NCBI GenBank assembly: GCA_014905825.1 | Contig: JACGCN010000008.1 | Span: 930,001-994,000 of the forward strand | Direction: 5' to 3' | Length of the DNA: 64,000 nt | From: Lyophyllum atratum | Taxonomy: Eukaryota > Basidiomycota > Agaricomycetes > Agaricales > Lyophyllaceae | Shown here: piece by piece, positions 44,401 through 54,665 of the stretch | How the letters are laid out: each line of letters opens with the position of its first letter | Numbering within the stretch: the stretch's first letter is position 1 | Translations under genes and position numbers: made by a program | The notes under the pieces: model-generated | Database searches by the model: none | What the model was told of the DNA's origin: nothing | Seen by the model: only the letters and a program-made list of their open reading frames with translations

Positions 44401-46992
44401 GTTCGCGCTGTACGCTCAGACGGCGCCCTCGAATTCGCTGCTGGTGCTCTTAAACAACACTTCATATCTCGCGGTATAACCCACCAGACCACAGCGGCAT
44501 ATGCGCACCAACAGAATGGAAAGGCGGAGCGGTATATTCGAACTATCGAAGACACCGCACAAACTCTTATGGCAGAGTCTGGTCTACCTATGTCGTTCCT
44601 TGGCGACGCTGTTCTCACTTCACAATATCTTCGGAACCGACTTCCCACTACCACACTTCCCGCTCTTACGACACCGTTTGAAATCATGGAGAAAAACAAG
44701 CCAGATCTCTCACATCTTCGAGTCTGGGGTTGCCAGTGCTTCGTGATGTATCCAGCCGAAACGCGGGAGAAAGGTGGACCGAAACGCTTTGAGGCCATTT
44801 TTGTTGGGTATGAAGAAGGCCGCGTTGGATGGCGTGTTCGGGACCTCAATGGAAGGTACTTCTTCTCGCGAGATGTAACATTTAATGAGAATGTTCGTGG
44901 ACGCCTCAAGCCCCATCCCGTTAACTTATCCATCTCTCCACCACCTTCTCCGTCTCCACCTCCAACCACTCCATCTATATCTCCGCCGTCGCCGTCCCCC
45001 CCAGCTCCACCTCCATTACCATCTCCTCCTAGACGCTCTAGCCGTACTGTCGTCCCGACTGCTCTTGGTCGTGCCCACATGGAACAAGTTACGGCACAAA
45101 ATGAACGTTTAACTCGCCTTCGGGCAAATCGTCAAGCCAAACTACAACCAGCACAAGGCCTACTTGCGATTCTCGACATCCAATCATATCTCACTGCATC
45201 GGAACAATTCCAAGAGACCGACACTCTACCAGCTGATCTCGATGACTTACCATCTCTCGAATCTGCTGTAATGGCCGACTACAAAGCCCTGGTCACGTAT
45301 GGTCCTGACCCCCTTCGTTTCCGAACACCTCGCATGTATGATATCACAAAGGCACCCGAGAACTACTACGAAGCCACTCACCGTTCCGACGTTGATGTAT
45401 GGCGAGCTGCGATGAAGGTTGAAGTTAGTAGCCTGCGGGAGCAGGGTGTACTAGAGGTGGCGCCACTTCCTGCGGGACGTAAAGCGATAGGTGTTCGATG
45501 GGTATATGCATTCAAATTAAACCCTGACGGAACCATTATTCGAGGAAAAGAGAAGGCCCGTTTGGTAGCCCAAGGATTTAGCCAAGGACCCGACGACTAT
45601 GGCAGCACATACGCTCCAGTGGCCAAACTCACTAGCATTCGTATCGTCCTCGCTTACGCGGCTCAACACGATCTCGAATTGCTCACTTTTGACGTCAAAA
45701 CTGCTTTCCTGAACGCTCCCCTCTCTCACGAAATCTATTGCAAACAAATTCCTGGTTTTCCAGAAGTCGACAAATCACAAGTCTACCGCATTCATCGAGC
45801 ACTATATGGTCTCAAACAGTCGTCGCATGAATGGTACACACTACTCCGCAGTGTTCTCGAAGATATTGGTCTTGCACGTTGCGAGGTCGACCACGCAGTA
45901 TTCTACGGACGTTTCTCTTCGGCCCCAGATCCATCTGTCTCGATGCCTTCCAACGGTGACGAACTGTTTATCATCATACCGGTTCACGTTGATGACGGCC
46001 TGGCCGCCACGAACTCCCATCCACTCTACGATTGGATCGTGAAGAAAATGAACGAGCGTTTCGAGGTCAAGGACCTTGGTGCTGCATCATTGTATCTTGG
46101 GATTCGCATAGATCGCGACCGCTCTAACCGCAAACTCCTCCTTTCCCAGAAAGGCTACGTCAACGATTTATTGTCAACATATAACCTATCCGATGCACGT
46201 CCATCTTCACTTCCACTTCATAATAAACTGCACTCTCTTCCTGATCCTCCGCCAAATTCCCTACCCGAAATCCCTGATTCCGAAATCAAGATCCATTACC
46301 AACGTCTCGTCGGCAGTCTCTTATACCTCAGTCTTTGCACCCGCCCAGACTTAGCGTTCACCACAATGTCCCTGGGTCAATTTAACTCGAATCCCACTCG
46401 CGCGCATCTCCTCGCTGCGAAAGGTGTTCTACGTTACCTTGTAGGAACTGCGGATTACGCCCTGGAGTACAATTTTGATCAGAAACCGGTGGGACCGCCA
46501 ATGCGACTCGTTTTACCTGGCAATTGTGGAATGACAGACGCCGACTGGGCTTCGGATGAAGTGAACCGCCGGAGTGTTTCTGGATATGCATTTTTCATGT
46601 ACTCGAGCCTTGTCTCCTGGTCAGCGGTGAAGCAACGAACAACTGCATTGTCGTCAACAGAAGCGGAATACATGGCCATGGCGCATGCGATGAAGGAAGC
46701 CATCTGGATACGCTTACTCCTCACTTCCGTTGGCTTGCCAATTCCTCGACCTTTTCCTCTATACTGCGATAATCAAAGTTCTATCGAAATCGCCAATTCC
46801 GACAGCACATCAAAACGCTCAAAACACATCGACATTCGTTATCATTTTATTCGCGAACATTTCTCATCTGGCTCGTTCAAGACATCCTGGGTATCAACTT
46901 CAGATATGACAGCGGACATCCTCACGAAACTCCTCCCACTTCCTTTGCATCAAAAATTTGTCGCCGCACTCGGACTCGTTCCTCTTCCCTAG
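41437..46992 (+). CDS. Copia gag-pol polyprotein
   Basis: One intact frame of 1851 residues. The first about 300 residues are Pro-rich. A gag-like region follows (RKRFSIGSAGAAELAKDSLF) with a zinc knuckle CSNCFMYGHRDRDC (CX2CX4HX4C). The aspartic protease has DSGCTTH. The integrase has an HHCC zinc motif (HRRFGHLGH...CIPCILGK) and a DDE core with MDSCGPF, RSDGALEF and NGKAERYIRT. The reverse transcriptase has KARLVAQGFSQ, FDVKTAFLNAPL and the catalytic VHVDDG. RNase H has DADWASD, SSTEAEYMA and YCDNQSS. No stop or frameshift is present, and gag and pol share one frame as in many plant and fungal copia elements. The start is the first ATG after the leader. Confidence 0.96.
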   Translation: MHNGSMQDGQPATPTTPQHFWPYHHQPPSNAHMFTQPPAQFQSTTQYPTSVDPHVRSPVNNFSHLRYSDSSNTLVSPTAYNQRFNKQLPRPPAHTHPLHQNFIPDSPSPHRNLVSTSPVLHAPIPQYAPRPPPDPFVLNHIPVLPRTVPRRTNVRSAPTRPESFPTVHRPFNARPISQASEHFPILDAPPPPVPLNLRPPSVPIAQRVPTPARAPYDPNALPQNFAPPQNFAPPYNYMPYPPPYNYMPYPPPYYPQQNIPLPHVGQLPAAPIPPPPVLPLPAQPVLPPPAQPVPPPPPQPVPPTTAFTKTDLPTLTTIPFLRTSTDWVHWEAAVTRLIDNVGLRGHICRVPEPGELIDPTSPASFPPPYDHNSTDADVQRYTSWWHDDDIASHVIIGKLSNEIAITLPPKRGPPYDHNIRTARDVLDILRKRFSIGSAGAAELAKDSLFHTKCHIMNVPAYVQAWRALVYQLRGTPWDLTPYQRVQKFIDGIPNHGIFLNIKDRVRASWMNGPNGLYTFDELSEEVLEIDIDRRRSQRSSQSTNIVRPSPAHTPRGPQNPTSQPSSENAVPQPSVDPVPASTPTPTRERIQCSNCFMYGHRDRDCWAEGGGNVGGREAYKKSVRARANLASTDAFIDTETQSISPPLAFHDPDVHSLETIAEEDQIEVQHSLYTACSSELPDDTPPYFDFVATSTPVVLSSISDRFNSILDSGCTTHIIRDARYFWTYHPELAVPVGTANCGILRTMARGEVRFRAHIDGKNVILALKDCLHAPDVPINLLSVGSMVENNLKLVFEKDATSIMFPKSSPTLHGSSLSATVHNRLSFLHCDFILPDVSTPHNPSIAFPAVAIVPTTFPRVHVTPGLWHRRFGHLGHDATRAVLTKNYATGVAYTGPFQDTHCIPCILGKQPSRPYDHFERRADHVCDLLHMDSCGPFPTRFSNGHTTYFHSILDDNSNFGSSALLATKDQAVPHYLTTEAQWELKSGNKVRAVRSDGALEFAAGALKQHFISRGITHQTTAAYAHQQNGKAERYIRTIEDTAQTLMAESGLPMSFLGDAVLTSQYLRNRLPTTTLPALTTPFEIMEKNKPDLSHLRVWGCQCFVMYPAETREKGGPKRFEAIFVGYEEGRVGWRVRDLNGRYFFSRDVTFNENVRGRLKPHPVNLSISPPPSPSPPPTTPSISPPSPSPPAPPPLPSPPRRSSRTVVPTALGRAHMEQVTAQNERLTRLRANRQAKLQPAQGLLAILDIQSYLTASEQFQETDTLPADLDDLPSLESAVMADYKALVTYGPDPLRFRTPRMYDITKAPENYYEATHRSDVDVWRAAMKVEVSSLREQGVLEVAPLPAGRKAIGVRWVYAFKLNPDGTIIRGKEKARLVAQGFSQGPDDYGSTYAPVAKLTSIRIVLAYAAQHDLELLTFDVKTAFLNAPLSHEIYCKQIPGFPEVDKSQVYRIHRALYGLKQSSHEWYTLLRSVLEDIGLARCEVDHAVFYGRFSSAPDPSVSMPSNGDELFIIIPVHVDDGLAATNSHPLYDWIVKKMNERFEVKDLGAASLYLGIRIDRDRSNRKLLLSQKGYVNDLLSTYNLSDARPSSLPLHNKLHSLPDPPPNSLPEIPDSEIKIHYQRLVGSLLYLSLCTRPDLAFTTMSLGQFNSNPTRAHLLAAKGVLRYLVGTADYALEYNFDQKPVGPPMRLVLPGNCGMTDADWASDEVNRRSVSGYAFFMYSSLVSWSAVKQRTTALSSTEAEYMAMAHAMKEAIWIRLLLTSVGLPIPRPFPLYCDNQSSIEIANSDSTSKRSKHIDIRYHFIREHFSSGSFKTSWVSTSDMTADILTKLLPLPLHQKFVAALGLVPLP

Positions 46993-47036
46993 TACCTTTC
47001 TCCTTACATACTTCATTACTCAGTCACTTCTACGCT

Positions 47037-47046
47037 GATGGGGTTG
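47037..47046 (+). other. Putative polypurine tract
   Basis: GATGGGGTTG lies immediately before the 3' LTR, where plus-strand DNA synthesis would be primed. The G-run is short. Confidence 0.4.
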
Positions 47047-47320
47047 TGTTGGGATAGTGACTTATCAGCGTTTGCGTTTCTTCTCGACCACGTGACCTTT
47101 CATATACTTTTTCGATTCCTCATTCCCCAACCTCAGTTGTTCTTCCTTTCACGACACTGAGGTTGGTACGTATATGCTCGCTCACTCGTTCTCTCCTGTT
47201 CCCTATCTGACATGGTACATAGATCTCTGTCTCCGTGTCCTCTAGGTATAACAAATAGTTGTTCTTCCTTTCACGACACTGAGGTTGATCTCTGTCTCCG
47301 TGTCCTCTAGACCAGGATCA
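47047..47320 (+). repeat. 3' LTR of the copia element (274 bp)
   Basis: Same length and organisation as the 5' LTR with one substitution. The intron-bearing leader unit is 47135-47245 (GT...AG part 47166-47222) and the intronless unit is 47257-47310. Confidence 0.95.
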
Positions 47321-47327
47321 TAATGCG

Positions 47328-47498
47328 GAGAGCGTGGTGACCCTGCAGCCGCAGCGGGGCTGGGGTCCTATGATGCCTGGGCCGTCGGCGCAGCAGCCCT
47401 CACAGCCGCAGCCTGCTCCGGTACAGATGCCAATGTCGACGGGCACGCCGAATAAAGGGATGCTCGGCCAGGTTTCGGATCTGATTTTTGGATGGTAG
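47328..47498 (+). pseudogene. NUP53: Nucleoporin NUP53, 3' part displaced by the copia insertion
   Basis: Directly after the second target-site copy the frame resumes with ESVVTLQPQRGWGPMMPG, a Gln/Pro-rich stretch, and the C-terminal GMLGQVSDLIFGW followed by TAG. This is the amphipathic helix by which Nup53-type nucleoporins contact the pore membrane. The 171 nt are exactly 57 codons in phase with the 5' part once the element and one target copy are ignored. It has no start of its own. Confidence 0.9.
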
Positions 47499-50400
47499 TT
47501 GATCGGTGTTTCGATTAGGGGGTTCGGGAGCGACGTCCATGGAGTATGTTATGTCTGACCTCCCATACGATGGTTTTGCTACACATGTCCTCTCTAGATT
47601 ATTCTTGCCCCAGGATGGAGGGCCCGGACCCTGCGAAGCGTAATTGACTGATTGATGTGGCAGCCCGTAGGTAAGCAGGGAAGCCCAACTCCAAATCGCC
47701 CAGAAGTCCCGTCTGGATTCGTCGTCGTGTCATACTTCTACCGACGTGTGTTTCCTTCTGCCTCCAACGAGAACATTTCGGAGATCGGTGTCGCTCCCTC
47801 GAGCGCGATTCCGTCGGGGGAGCTTAGTTGCCAGTGGCTTCGCGTTTCTCCTTTCGAGCCACACGTGGTGAGCCATTGGCGCTTCGTAGCGCAACATGCC
47901 GCGATAACCTAGACTTGAGAATCGAATGGAAGACAAGCATCGATATCCACCGTCGGAGTCAGGACTTCGAGCACCCTGGTTCTTGATAACTCGCGCGCTT
48001 TTAGCGCCTTTTTTTGGATTCCTTTCGGATACGTGCTTCTGGTGCTTCGTGCCGCGACATGCCAAAAAGTCTAGGCAAGTTCTGACTATCAATCGCACGG
48101 AAAGAAAGGGCCTCATGTTGCGCGACATCAATTAAGCTTTGGCGATGAATGAGGTAACGCCCGCGGGCTGATCAGACGCTCCGTAACGGTGGAATTGCGA
48201 GTGAATCATGTTCGGCCATTTACTAAGTATCTCTGCGTCGAAAAAGTGGGGAAATCAACTGTATGATTTGAAAATCTGGCAAACTACGAACCTTGTATTG
48301 GTTTCGAATCTCAAGCCTGATTCACAGCGAATGTCGCAGCAAGCCACCCAGCTATTCTCACTTCCCTTGACAAAATGGAGTCACCGACATACATCGACTA
48401 GCGATTCTCCATGCGCAGCATTCACGATGACATGCAAGAGCTAAAAGGGATGATTCCAGTTATAGGTGCAGATCAATTACAATTTCTCGTGGCCAATGAC
48501 GTCCACTAGCAGGTTTCGACGATGCAAATCATGTCCAAACCTACATTGCTCCTCCCGGCATCGCCAAACGCGGGCTGTGAGCAAGGATCAAACGCCTCGG
48601 GCATACTCTCTATACCTTTTTTATAGAAGTATCCTATGCTATTGTGTCTACGGTGGGTATCCGTAACAGCGGATTGGGCGTTCTCGACTGATGTGAAGTT
48701 TAAAGTGCCTTGCACCAATCCTGGTTATATAACGTTGACGAACATGAAAATGCCTCTCATTTCCATTAACAACTACCCCGACCTCCTATATACCTAAGAC
48801 AGTATGTATTCCGCTGCTGCGCCAGTCTCTTGTCTCCTTTCTCCTCGCGGGGTCAGTCCTTAATGATTCACAGCGCTGAATCTGTCAAACATGCAACTGA
48901 GTGATCCCCAAAGGGCATATGGACCCAAGGTCATGCAGGGCCAGGACATGGTCAAGGCTGATACTGTGGCGGCGAGTCCGCGAGTCGGCGGAATGGTATA
49001 TCTGAAGTAACACATGAGAGACAGCGCTCACTGAATCAGATAAACATCCATGACGCCATTTTGGCCGTGTCGCGAGGCGGAATGACATTGAGTGTCTCGA
49101 TGACACTTGACGGCATAGGCACTAGCAAGAGCGAACAAGCTTAAGGACGCCACCAGCGGACCTAACGTTTTTCATGTCCTAGAAATGAAATGAATTGCAT
49201 GAAATTAGGAACGTTAATCTATGAGACATGCTCCTAACGACGTCGCCAGCTAAACTGACGAGCAGTAGGCGCCACAGTAAGTCGATAATCGGCGGTGATC
49301 AAGATACCGTTAGGGCAAGGTTCGTCGACGGATCAGCCTCGAAATCAAAACCCCTAGTGAGGCTCCAATGACCCAGTCGAACCAGACTATGTTATCCATC
49401 GGAGCATCGTGGGGGAATCTATGCATTCTAGCCCGTTCCGATGGTGGAAGGCATCGTGAACCTATATAAATAATCTCCAGTGCGTTTGGTTTGATCTTGT
49501 TCTGCCGAAGAATAGTCAGGTTCTTCAAGAGCGACACAGACGGGAAATGAAACATACCCACGATTGCCACGAAAGTCAACAATATGAATAGTCTTTATGA
49601 AAGTTTGATAACCCGCCCCAAGAGTAGGCTAGAGGGGTCCCTCAAGGGTCAAGCTGAATGAGCAAGAACGACCCTGTCCAAATGGCCTAGTACTAAGTAG
49701 TGTAAGTATACAGTCAGCCATCCCTGCATAGATCATCATGGCGACCTGGAAAAATGCCAAACGAGCCACAACTTACAAGAGGCATATACTTGGAATGATT
49801 CGCTTAACCATACAGTGCTTATCCTACCTGCAGGTTTTGAGAAATATGCCAACAAGGTGTAGATGTTCAGTACTCAGTCCTTGAAGTTGTGCGACAGGGA
49901 GAGAAGTGAAGTCGATAAGTGGCAACGTGCCGGTAACTTGAGTGCTGATTACGTCAGCGGTATGACGGTCGTGCCCGGCGTTCTATCTCGTTCCTTTCCT
50001 CCATTCCCATTTCCAGTATCTTCAGCGCTGAATTTGAAGCTTCAAACTTACTGCCCGACTTCCGAGGAGCAACAGGAGGGTGAGAAGCAATATCGTTGAT
50101 GTCGATGATGACTGATGTTTGAAAAAGGACTAAGGATGGTTACAAAATTCAAATCACTTAGTCACCGATTTAGTTCGACAGGAGCTCTCTTGGATGTTTC
50201 GAGCAACATGTCACTCTGGACAGGACAACACTGTTATCGAAGAGCTGTTCGAAGAGTGAGATCGAATTAGCGTTCTACGCCCGCCTTGAATAACTTACAC
50301 AATCTAAACAAATATAAGTCCGTAATTTGACTATCATCTTTCATACTTCCACATTTCCAGACATTCCGCGTGCCTCGCTCCTATATAGCTGCTTTGATGC

Positions 50401-50765
50401 CGATTGAAACCTCCTACTCCTCCTCCTCTGCGATCGAATGATCAGTTGACGCTTTTACGGCGCTTTGCACTGAGCTAAGCTTCTTTATCGACATCATAGA
50501 GGCGACGGAATCGTGGGACTTCCGGTAGGGTTCTTCCTATCTGACGCATACGAGAATTTTGACCACACCCAGTCCTCACATAGATCTCACATGTCAAGGA
50601 TTCTTGCATGGATACCCTCGCGATCCATCTTGACTGTCCGGCCTAACCGTGTCCCTTCCGTTTACCGTTGGCCATTCAAAATGACGCCATCTCCTAAAGT
50701 CTCGTCCTTCCTCTCACAGAGACGCATTAGCCCTGTCAATTCTCCCAGGTTTTGCTTTGTTCGAC
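47499..50765. other. Gene-poor 3.3-kb stretch with possible degraded coding segments
   Basis: No gene could be modelled. Minus-strand segments between about 48900 and 49830 have protein-like traits. They include a hydrophobic MMIYAGMADCILTLL flanked by splice-like sites, and the frame 49310-49582 ending in WFDWVIGASLGVLISRLIRRRTLP. They might be exons of a membrane-protein gene or its relic. Elsewhere there are only short frames. Confidence 0.35.
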
Positions 50766-52667
50766 ATGCACTCTGGTACCAAGTTTCGAGTCGTCGTTTG
50801 GTGAGACTTCAAACCATGTACATTCGACGAGCTTGATTGACGCTGACCATCATGATGCAGTGGGGCTGGCATTGGGGGTTTGACTGCGGCAGGAAAGCTG
50901 CTTCCGGCCATTCTGCTTGCGAATTGACTGACCTTTTTGACTTCATCAGTCGCTTTATCAGAATATCCCGATATTGATGTTGAGGTGTATGAGAGCGCAG
51001 CAGAATTGGCCGAGGTCGGCGCTGGAATTGGTGTCTTTCCTCGTATGCGTTTAAGACGCTATGCCGTTGGGATATATTATCTCACCTCCGCTCGTCTGTA
51101 GGCGCATGGGAAGTGATAAGGAGGTTAGGACTGGAAGAGGAGCTGCTCAAGCATTGCGAAGTTGAACTGGAAGAAGGGCCAGGTATGCACTCCAACTCAA
51201 AGTTGCCTCTTGTTATACTACTAACATGACAGCTTACAGTGACTTCCTTCAGGTACCGAAAAAGCGACCAGAATTCGGGTCTGGAGTTCTACACCCTGGT
51301 GACAAACGGTGCGTCCTCGCCACTCCATCCGCCCTCCTTCTCGACACTTATCTTTACATGTCTTCAGGGAATTTGATGTTGTTTCATCGGGCAGACTTCC
51401 AACAGGTGCTTCTTCGACGGCTACCTGAATCGTGTCGAATACATTGCTCAAAGCGCCTCCGGTCCTATACCCAGCGACCTTCAGGACCGATTGAACTTCT
51501 ATTCGAAGACGGATCAACTACCACTTGTGACGTGCTCATCGGCGCAGATGGACTGAAATCCGCGGTTCGAAGGACCTTCTTAGACGAGAAGGTCACTAGG
51601 GCACGTTCAGAGGGAAGGCACACCGAGGTCGCTGACATTCATGCCTCGATTGATCCAGTGTGGAGTGGCACGAGTGCCTATCGGGCATTGATCTCTGCCG
51701 AGAGCCTGAGGACGCGCGCCCCTGATCATCAGACCTTCTCGAGACCTACACAGGTATGGCGATCGCGTCCAGGTGGCCATTGAACGTGGAGGACTAACTA
51801 CGTAAATGTCTTCCTATACAGTACCTGGGCAAGGATGGTGTAAGTCGGCCGAATACCGTCAAGTTGTTTCAGCCTATTGATGTCGTGGCTTCAGTACATT
51901 ATAGCCTATCCTATCGCTCACGGAAAGTTCATCAACTTCGTTGCATTCATTGCGCGAAACGACCATGAAGGCACGGCATTTGAAGGACCTTGGGTCTCCA
52001 ACACCGACCGTGCCGAACTTGCCTGTCGTTTCTCCCACTGGGAGCCCGAAGTTAAGGATCTGATAGCAGTAATTATATTCCTCGTCTTCTCGAAGTTGTC
52101 TTCCGCTGATCAGGGTACACTAGAGCGTGGAAGAGCCCCTTCGATGGGCTGTACATACTGTAAAGCCCCTGGATTCGTTTGTCTCTGGGCATGTGGCACT
52201 ACTTGGAGATGCAGTGGGTATCTTTCCCAACTCCTGCGATACGCTTACCTCATTGTCTTTAGGCCCACGCGATGGCACCGCATCAAGGGTCAGGTGCAGG
52301 TCAAGCCATCGAGGTAGATCTCCATACCAATCTCAGCATTCAATCAACCAGCTAATCGAGGTTTAAGGATGCTTACATTCTCGCCACACTCCTAGGCCAT
52401 CCTACGACCACGCGGGATGTATTGCATCGTGCGCTTGGCGCCTTCGATCAGGTCCGCCGACCCAAGGCTCTCGAAATAGCTGCTAGGTCTCGACGTAATG
52501 GTCAGTTATTCACGCTCCATGGTGAAGTTCTTGAGGGCCTTCCGGAGGACGCCCTGTTGAGTAAACTGAGAGCGCTAAGTGAAGAGTTTACGAGGAACTG
52601 GGAGTGGGCCTGGACGACATCTATTGATGGATCAGTTCAGGAAGCATTACGTCTGCTGGTATCATGA
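50766..52667 (+). CDS. FAD-dependent aromatic monooxygenase (salicylate hydroxylase-like)
   Basis: The first exons are 50766-50800, 50861-50892, 50950-51042 and 51102-51182, with more to the stop at 52665-52667; the junctions I checked keep phase. The N-terminus VVVCGAGIGGLTAAVALSE is the dinucleotide-binding GxGxxG fold. A CDVLIGADGLKSAVRR segment follows (the DG motif), then HVALLGDAAHAMAPHQGSGAGQAIEDA (the GD motif that binds the FAD ribityl chain). This is the layout of class A flavoprotein monooxygenases that hydroxylate aromatic acids; the substrate is unknown. The second intron (50893-50949) has the acceptor CATCAG and a branch-like CTGAC, but its donor reads GAAAGC, i.e. GA where GT is expected. 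If it is not spliced, translation stops after LLPAILLAN. Confidence 0.85.
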
Positions 52668-53068
52668 CCTCGTCCCCTCTGAGGACCAACCTTTCCTTAT
52701 CGGATTACCTATTTATCGTATATAATGTACTCCCTTTACCGGGATGCTGGATAATGTATCATAGTCGTTTCTACAATTTGCCAGAACTCAGAAATATGGA
52801 ATGCTTTGTGCAGTTCAATGACGTATGGTTCTCCTCTAGGATCCAGGCGCGCTTCCTTAGTAGTCCCGCACTCGTCTTTTCCAGGGTAGAGTAAACGTGA
52901 TCGTCCTATTGTGCTCGACTGCCTTCGCAAGAGTGGTCGAGAATGCTGCAATTGACAGCATCTTATCTTATCTGGTCATCCACGTGGCATGCATCATCGA
53001 TTGCGCTTTTTCTGTAACATCAACTGGTACCATTGCCTACCACTTTCCCAACGACTCCTGCCTATAAC
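52668..53068. other. Intergenic between FAD monooxygenase and TGS1
   Basis: About 400 bp with no recognised gene. The two genes are in the same direction. Confidence 0.5.
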
Positions 53069-54223
53069 ATGGGTAAGCGCCGAGGCGGCCTGTCTGGGCT
53101 TGCTTCATTTGTTCGTCACGCCCTCAAGGAGGAGCCTCCCTCAGCTACTACAGCAGGCCCGGAAACACCGTTGGAAGATGCAGGGCCAGAGGATCGACCC
53201 GCGAAACGGCAGAAGATAACCACCACTACGAGAGAAGGTGCTGAGGAATGGATAGAGAAGTGGGTAGCAAAATATGATGCCACTGGACTTGTACCTCATT
53301 ACACGCATGCCGCAGAAGTGCCAGAGCAACTTAAGAAGTGTGCGTATCGAACCATTTCACCATCTGTTCTCTGAGTGTTAATGACTGGTCACTCGGCTTA
53401 AGACTTCTCGCAGCGCAAACGCTACTTTTCACTCTATTCGACCACTCCTGGTTGCCTTTTAGATGAAGAGGGATGGTATAGCGTGACTCCTGAGCTGGTG
53501 GCCAACCAAATTGCCGAACGATGCCGGAGCGATACCATTTTGGACGCGTTTTGTGGTGTCGGGGGAAACGCAATCGCATTTGCGAAAACATGTCAACGGG
53601 GTACGTGACCTTGTTATACCTTATGACGAGGGGGTTGACACCAGCATGTTCCTCAAGTCATAGCCTTGGACACATCGCCAACTCGACTCGCCCTCGCCCG
53701 ACACAACGCCCAGATATATGGCGTAGCGGACCGAATAGAGTTTATTCTATCCGACTACCTCTCTTTCGCTAGGACCTACCTCGCTCTTCCACATACTCAG
53801 ACCAAGCGCAACATTGACGTGGTCTTCCTCAGTCCACCATGGGGCGGACCATCATACTTGTCTGGGACTCCCACAGAATCTGAACCAATAGCGGAGACGA
53901 ATGCGTCAGGAGGAAAGGAGACCGCAGTCGAAGAACATCCTTCATATTCGCTTTCTTCAATCCAACCTATCCATGGTGCAGAGCTATTTCGGTTGACAAG
54001 ACAGATCACGCCGAACGTTGCCTATTTTCTTCCAAGAAACACACGCTTGGACGAAATAAGCAACTTGCTGGAGGATCCCGCGGATCCCGAAGCTGGAAGC
54101 GGGGTGCCGAAGCAGGGTGATCTAGAACACGTCGAGGTCGAGGAGGAATGGATGGGAGCGAAACTCAAAGCACTTACGTGTTATTTTGGCGGTCTAGTTG
54201 CGGGTCAAGAGGCTTTATTCTGA
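53069..54223 (+). CDS. TGS1: Trimethylguanosine synthase, RNA cap methyltransferase
   Basis: TGS1 converts the m7G cap of snRNAs and snoRNAs to the trimethyl cap in the nucleus or nucleolus using S-adenosylmethionine. The frame starts MGKRRGGLSGLASFVRHAL, followed by a basic nuclear-type stretch (RPAKRQK). LKKYFSQRKRYFSLY leads into LDEEGWYSVTPE, then the SAM-binding motif DAFCGVGGNAIAFA, VIALDTSPTRLALARHNA, and the catalytic SPPWGGPSY. It ends in VAYFLPRN...GGLVAGQEALF. The introns near 53340 (K|Y junction, donor GTGCGT) and 53600 (QR|VIALD) keep frame. The length is about 330 residues, usual for fungal TGS1. Confidence 0.92.
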
Positions 54224-54665
54224 GGCAACTCCGCATCGTTGTATATTTTATATTTTTGGACACCCATGAAATGTGAACGATGTTGACATTCCGTCAGAAA
54301 CTTCCGATCTCTACGACGAGCCATATAAGCGCTTCTCTATTGGATATTCGATAATATCTATTTCGTGCTTCCTCTGGGTCCAGATCTCGAGCTGGAGCCT
54401 AGCGCTCGGACATCAAAACCATGTTGAAAGAATCCTTCCAGCCTGACAGAAGGCACATGGACCAAGGACAACTCGCCACAAAAGTCGTCCTTCCACATTT
54501 TCTTTCTCATTTGCGGGGATCTTTGTTATATGTCAGGCCGTTATGTGTATACAGGTCTAAGAAAGTCATAAGCTAGTCGCATAGATAGTGCACCCCGAAG
54601 AAACCCAAAATAGTCTGAATAGTCGTAACGAGGTCATGATCCGTACTGTCCTCCCCTTATTAGCA
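54224..54665. other. Convergent intergenic region
   Basis: About 440 bp between the 3' ends of TGS1 (plus) and laccase (minus). Nothing else seen. Confidence 0.5.

Larger units (their letters stand above)
40968..47320 (+). mobile_element. Full-length Ty1/copia LTR retrotransposon inserted in NUP53
   Basis: A 6.35-kb element with two 274-bp LTRs that differ at one position, a target-site duplication, a putative primer-binding site, a single uninterrupted 1851-codon gag-pol frame and a short polypurine stretch before the 3' LTR. The domain order protease-integrase-RT-RNase H places it in Ty1/copia (Pseudoviridae-type) rather than Ty3. The near-identical LTRs and the open frame indicate a recent, possibly still active insertion. 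It lies in the same direction as the interrupted gene. Confidence 0.96.
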
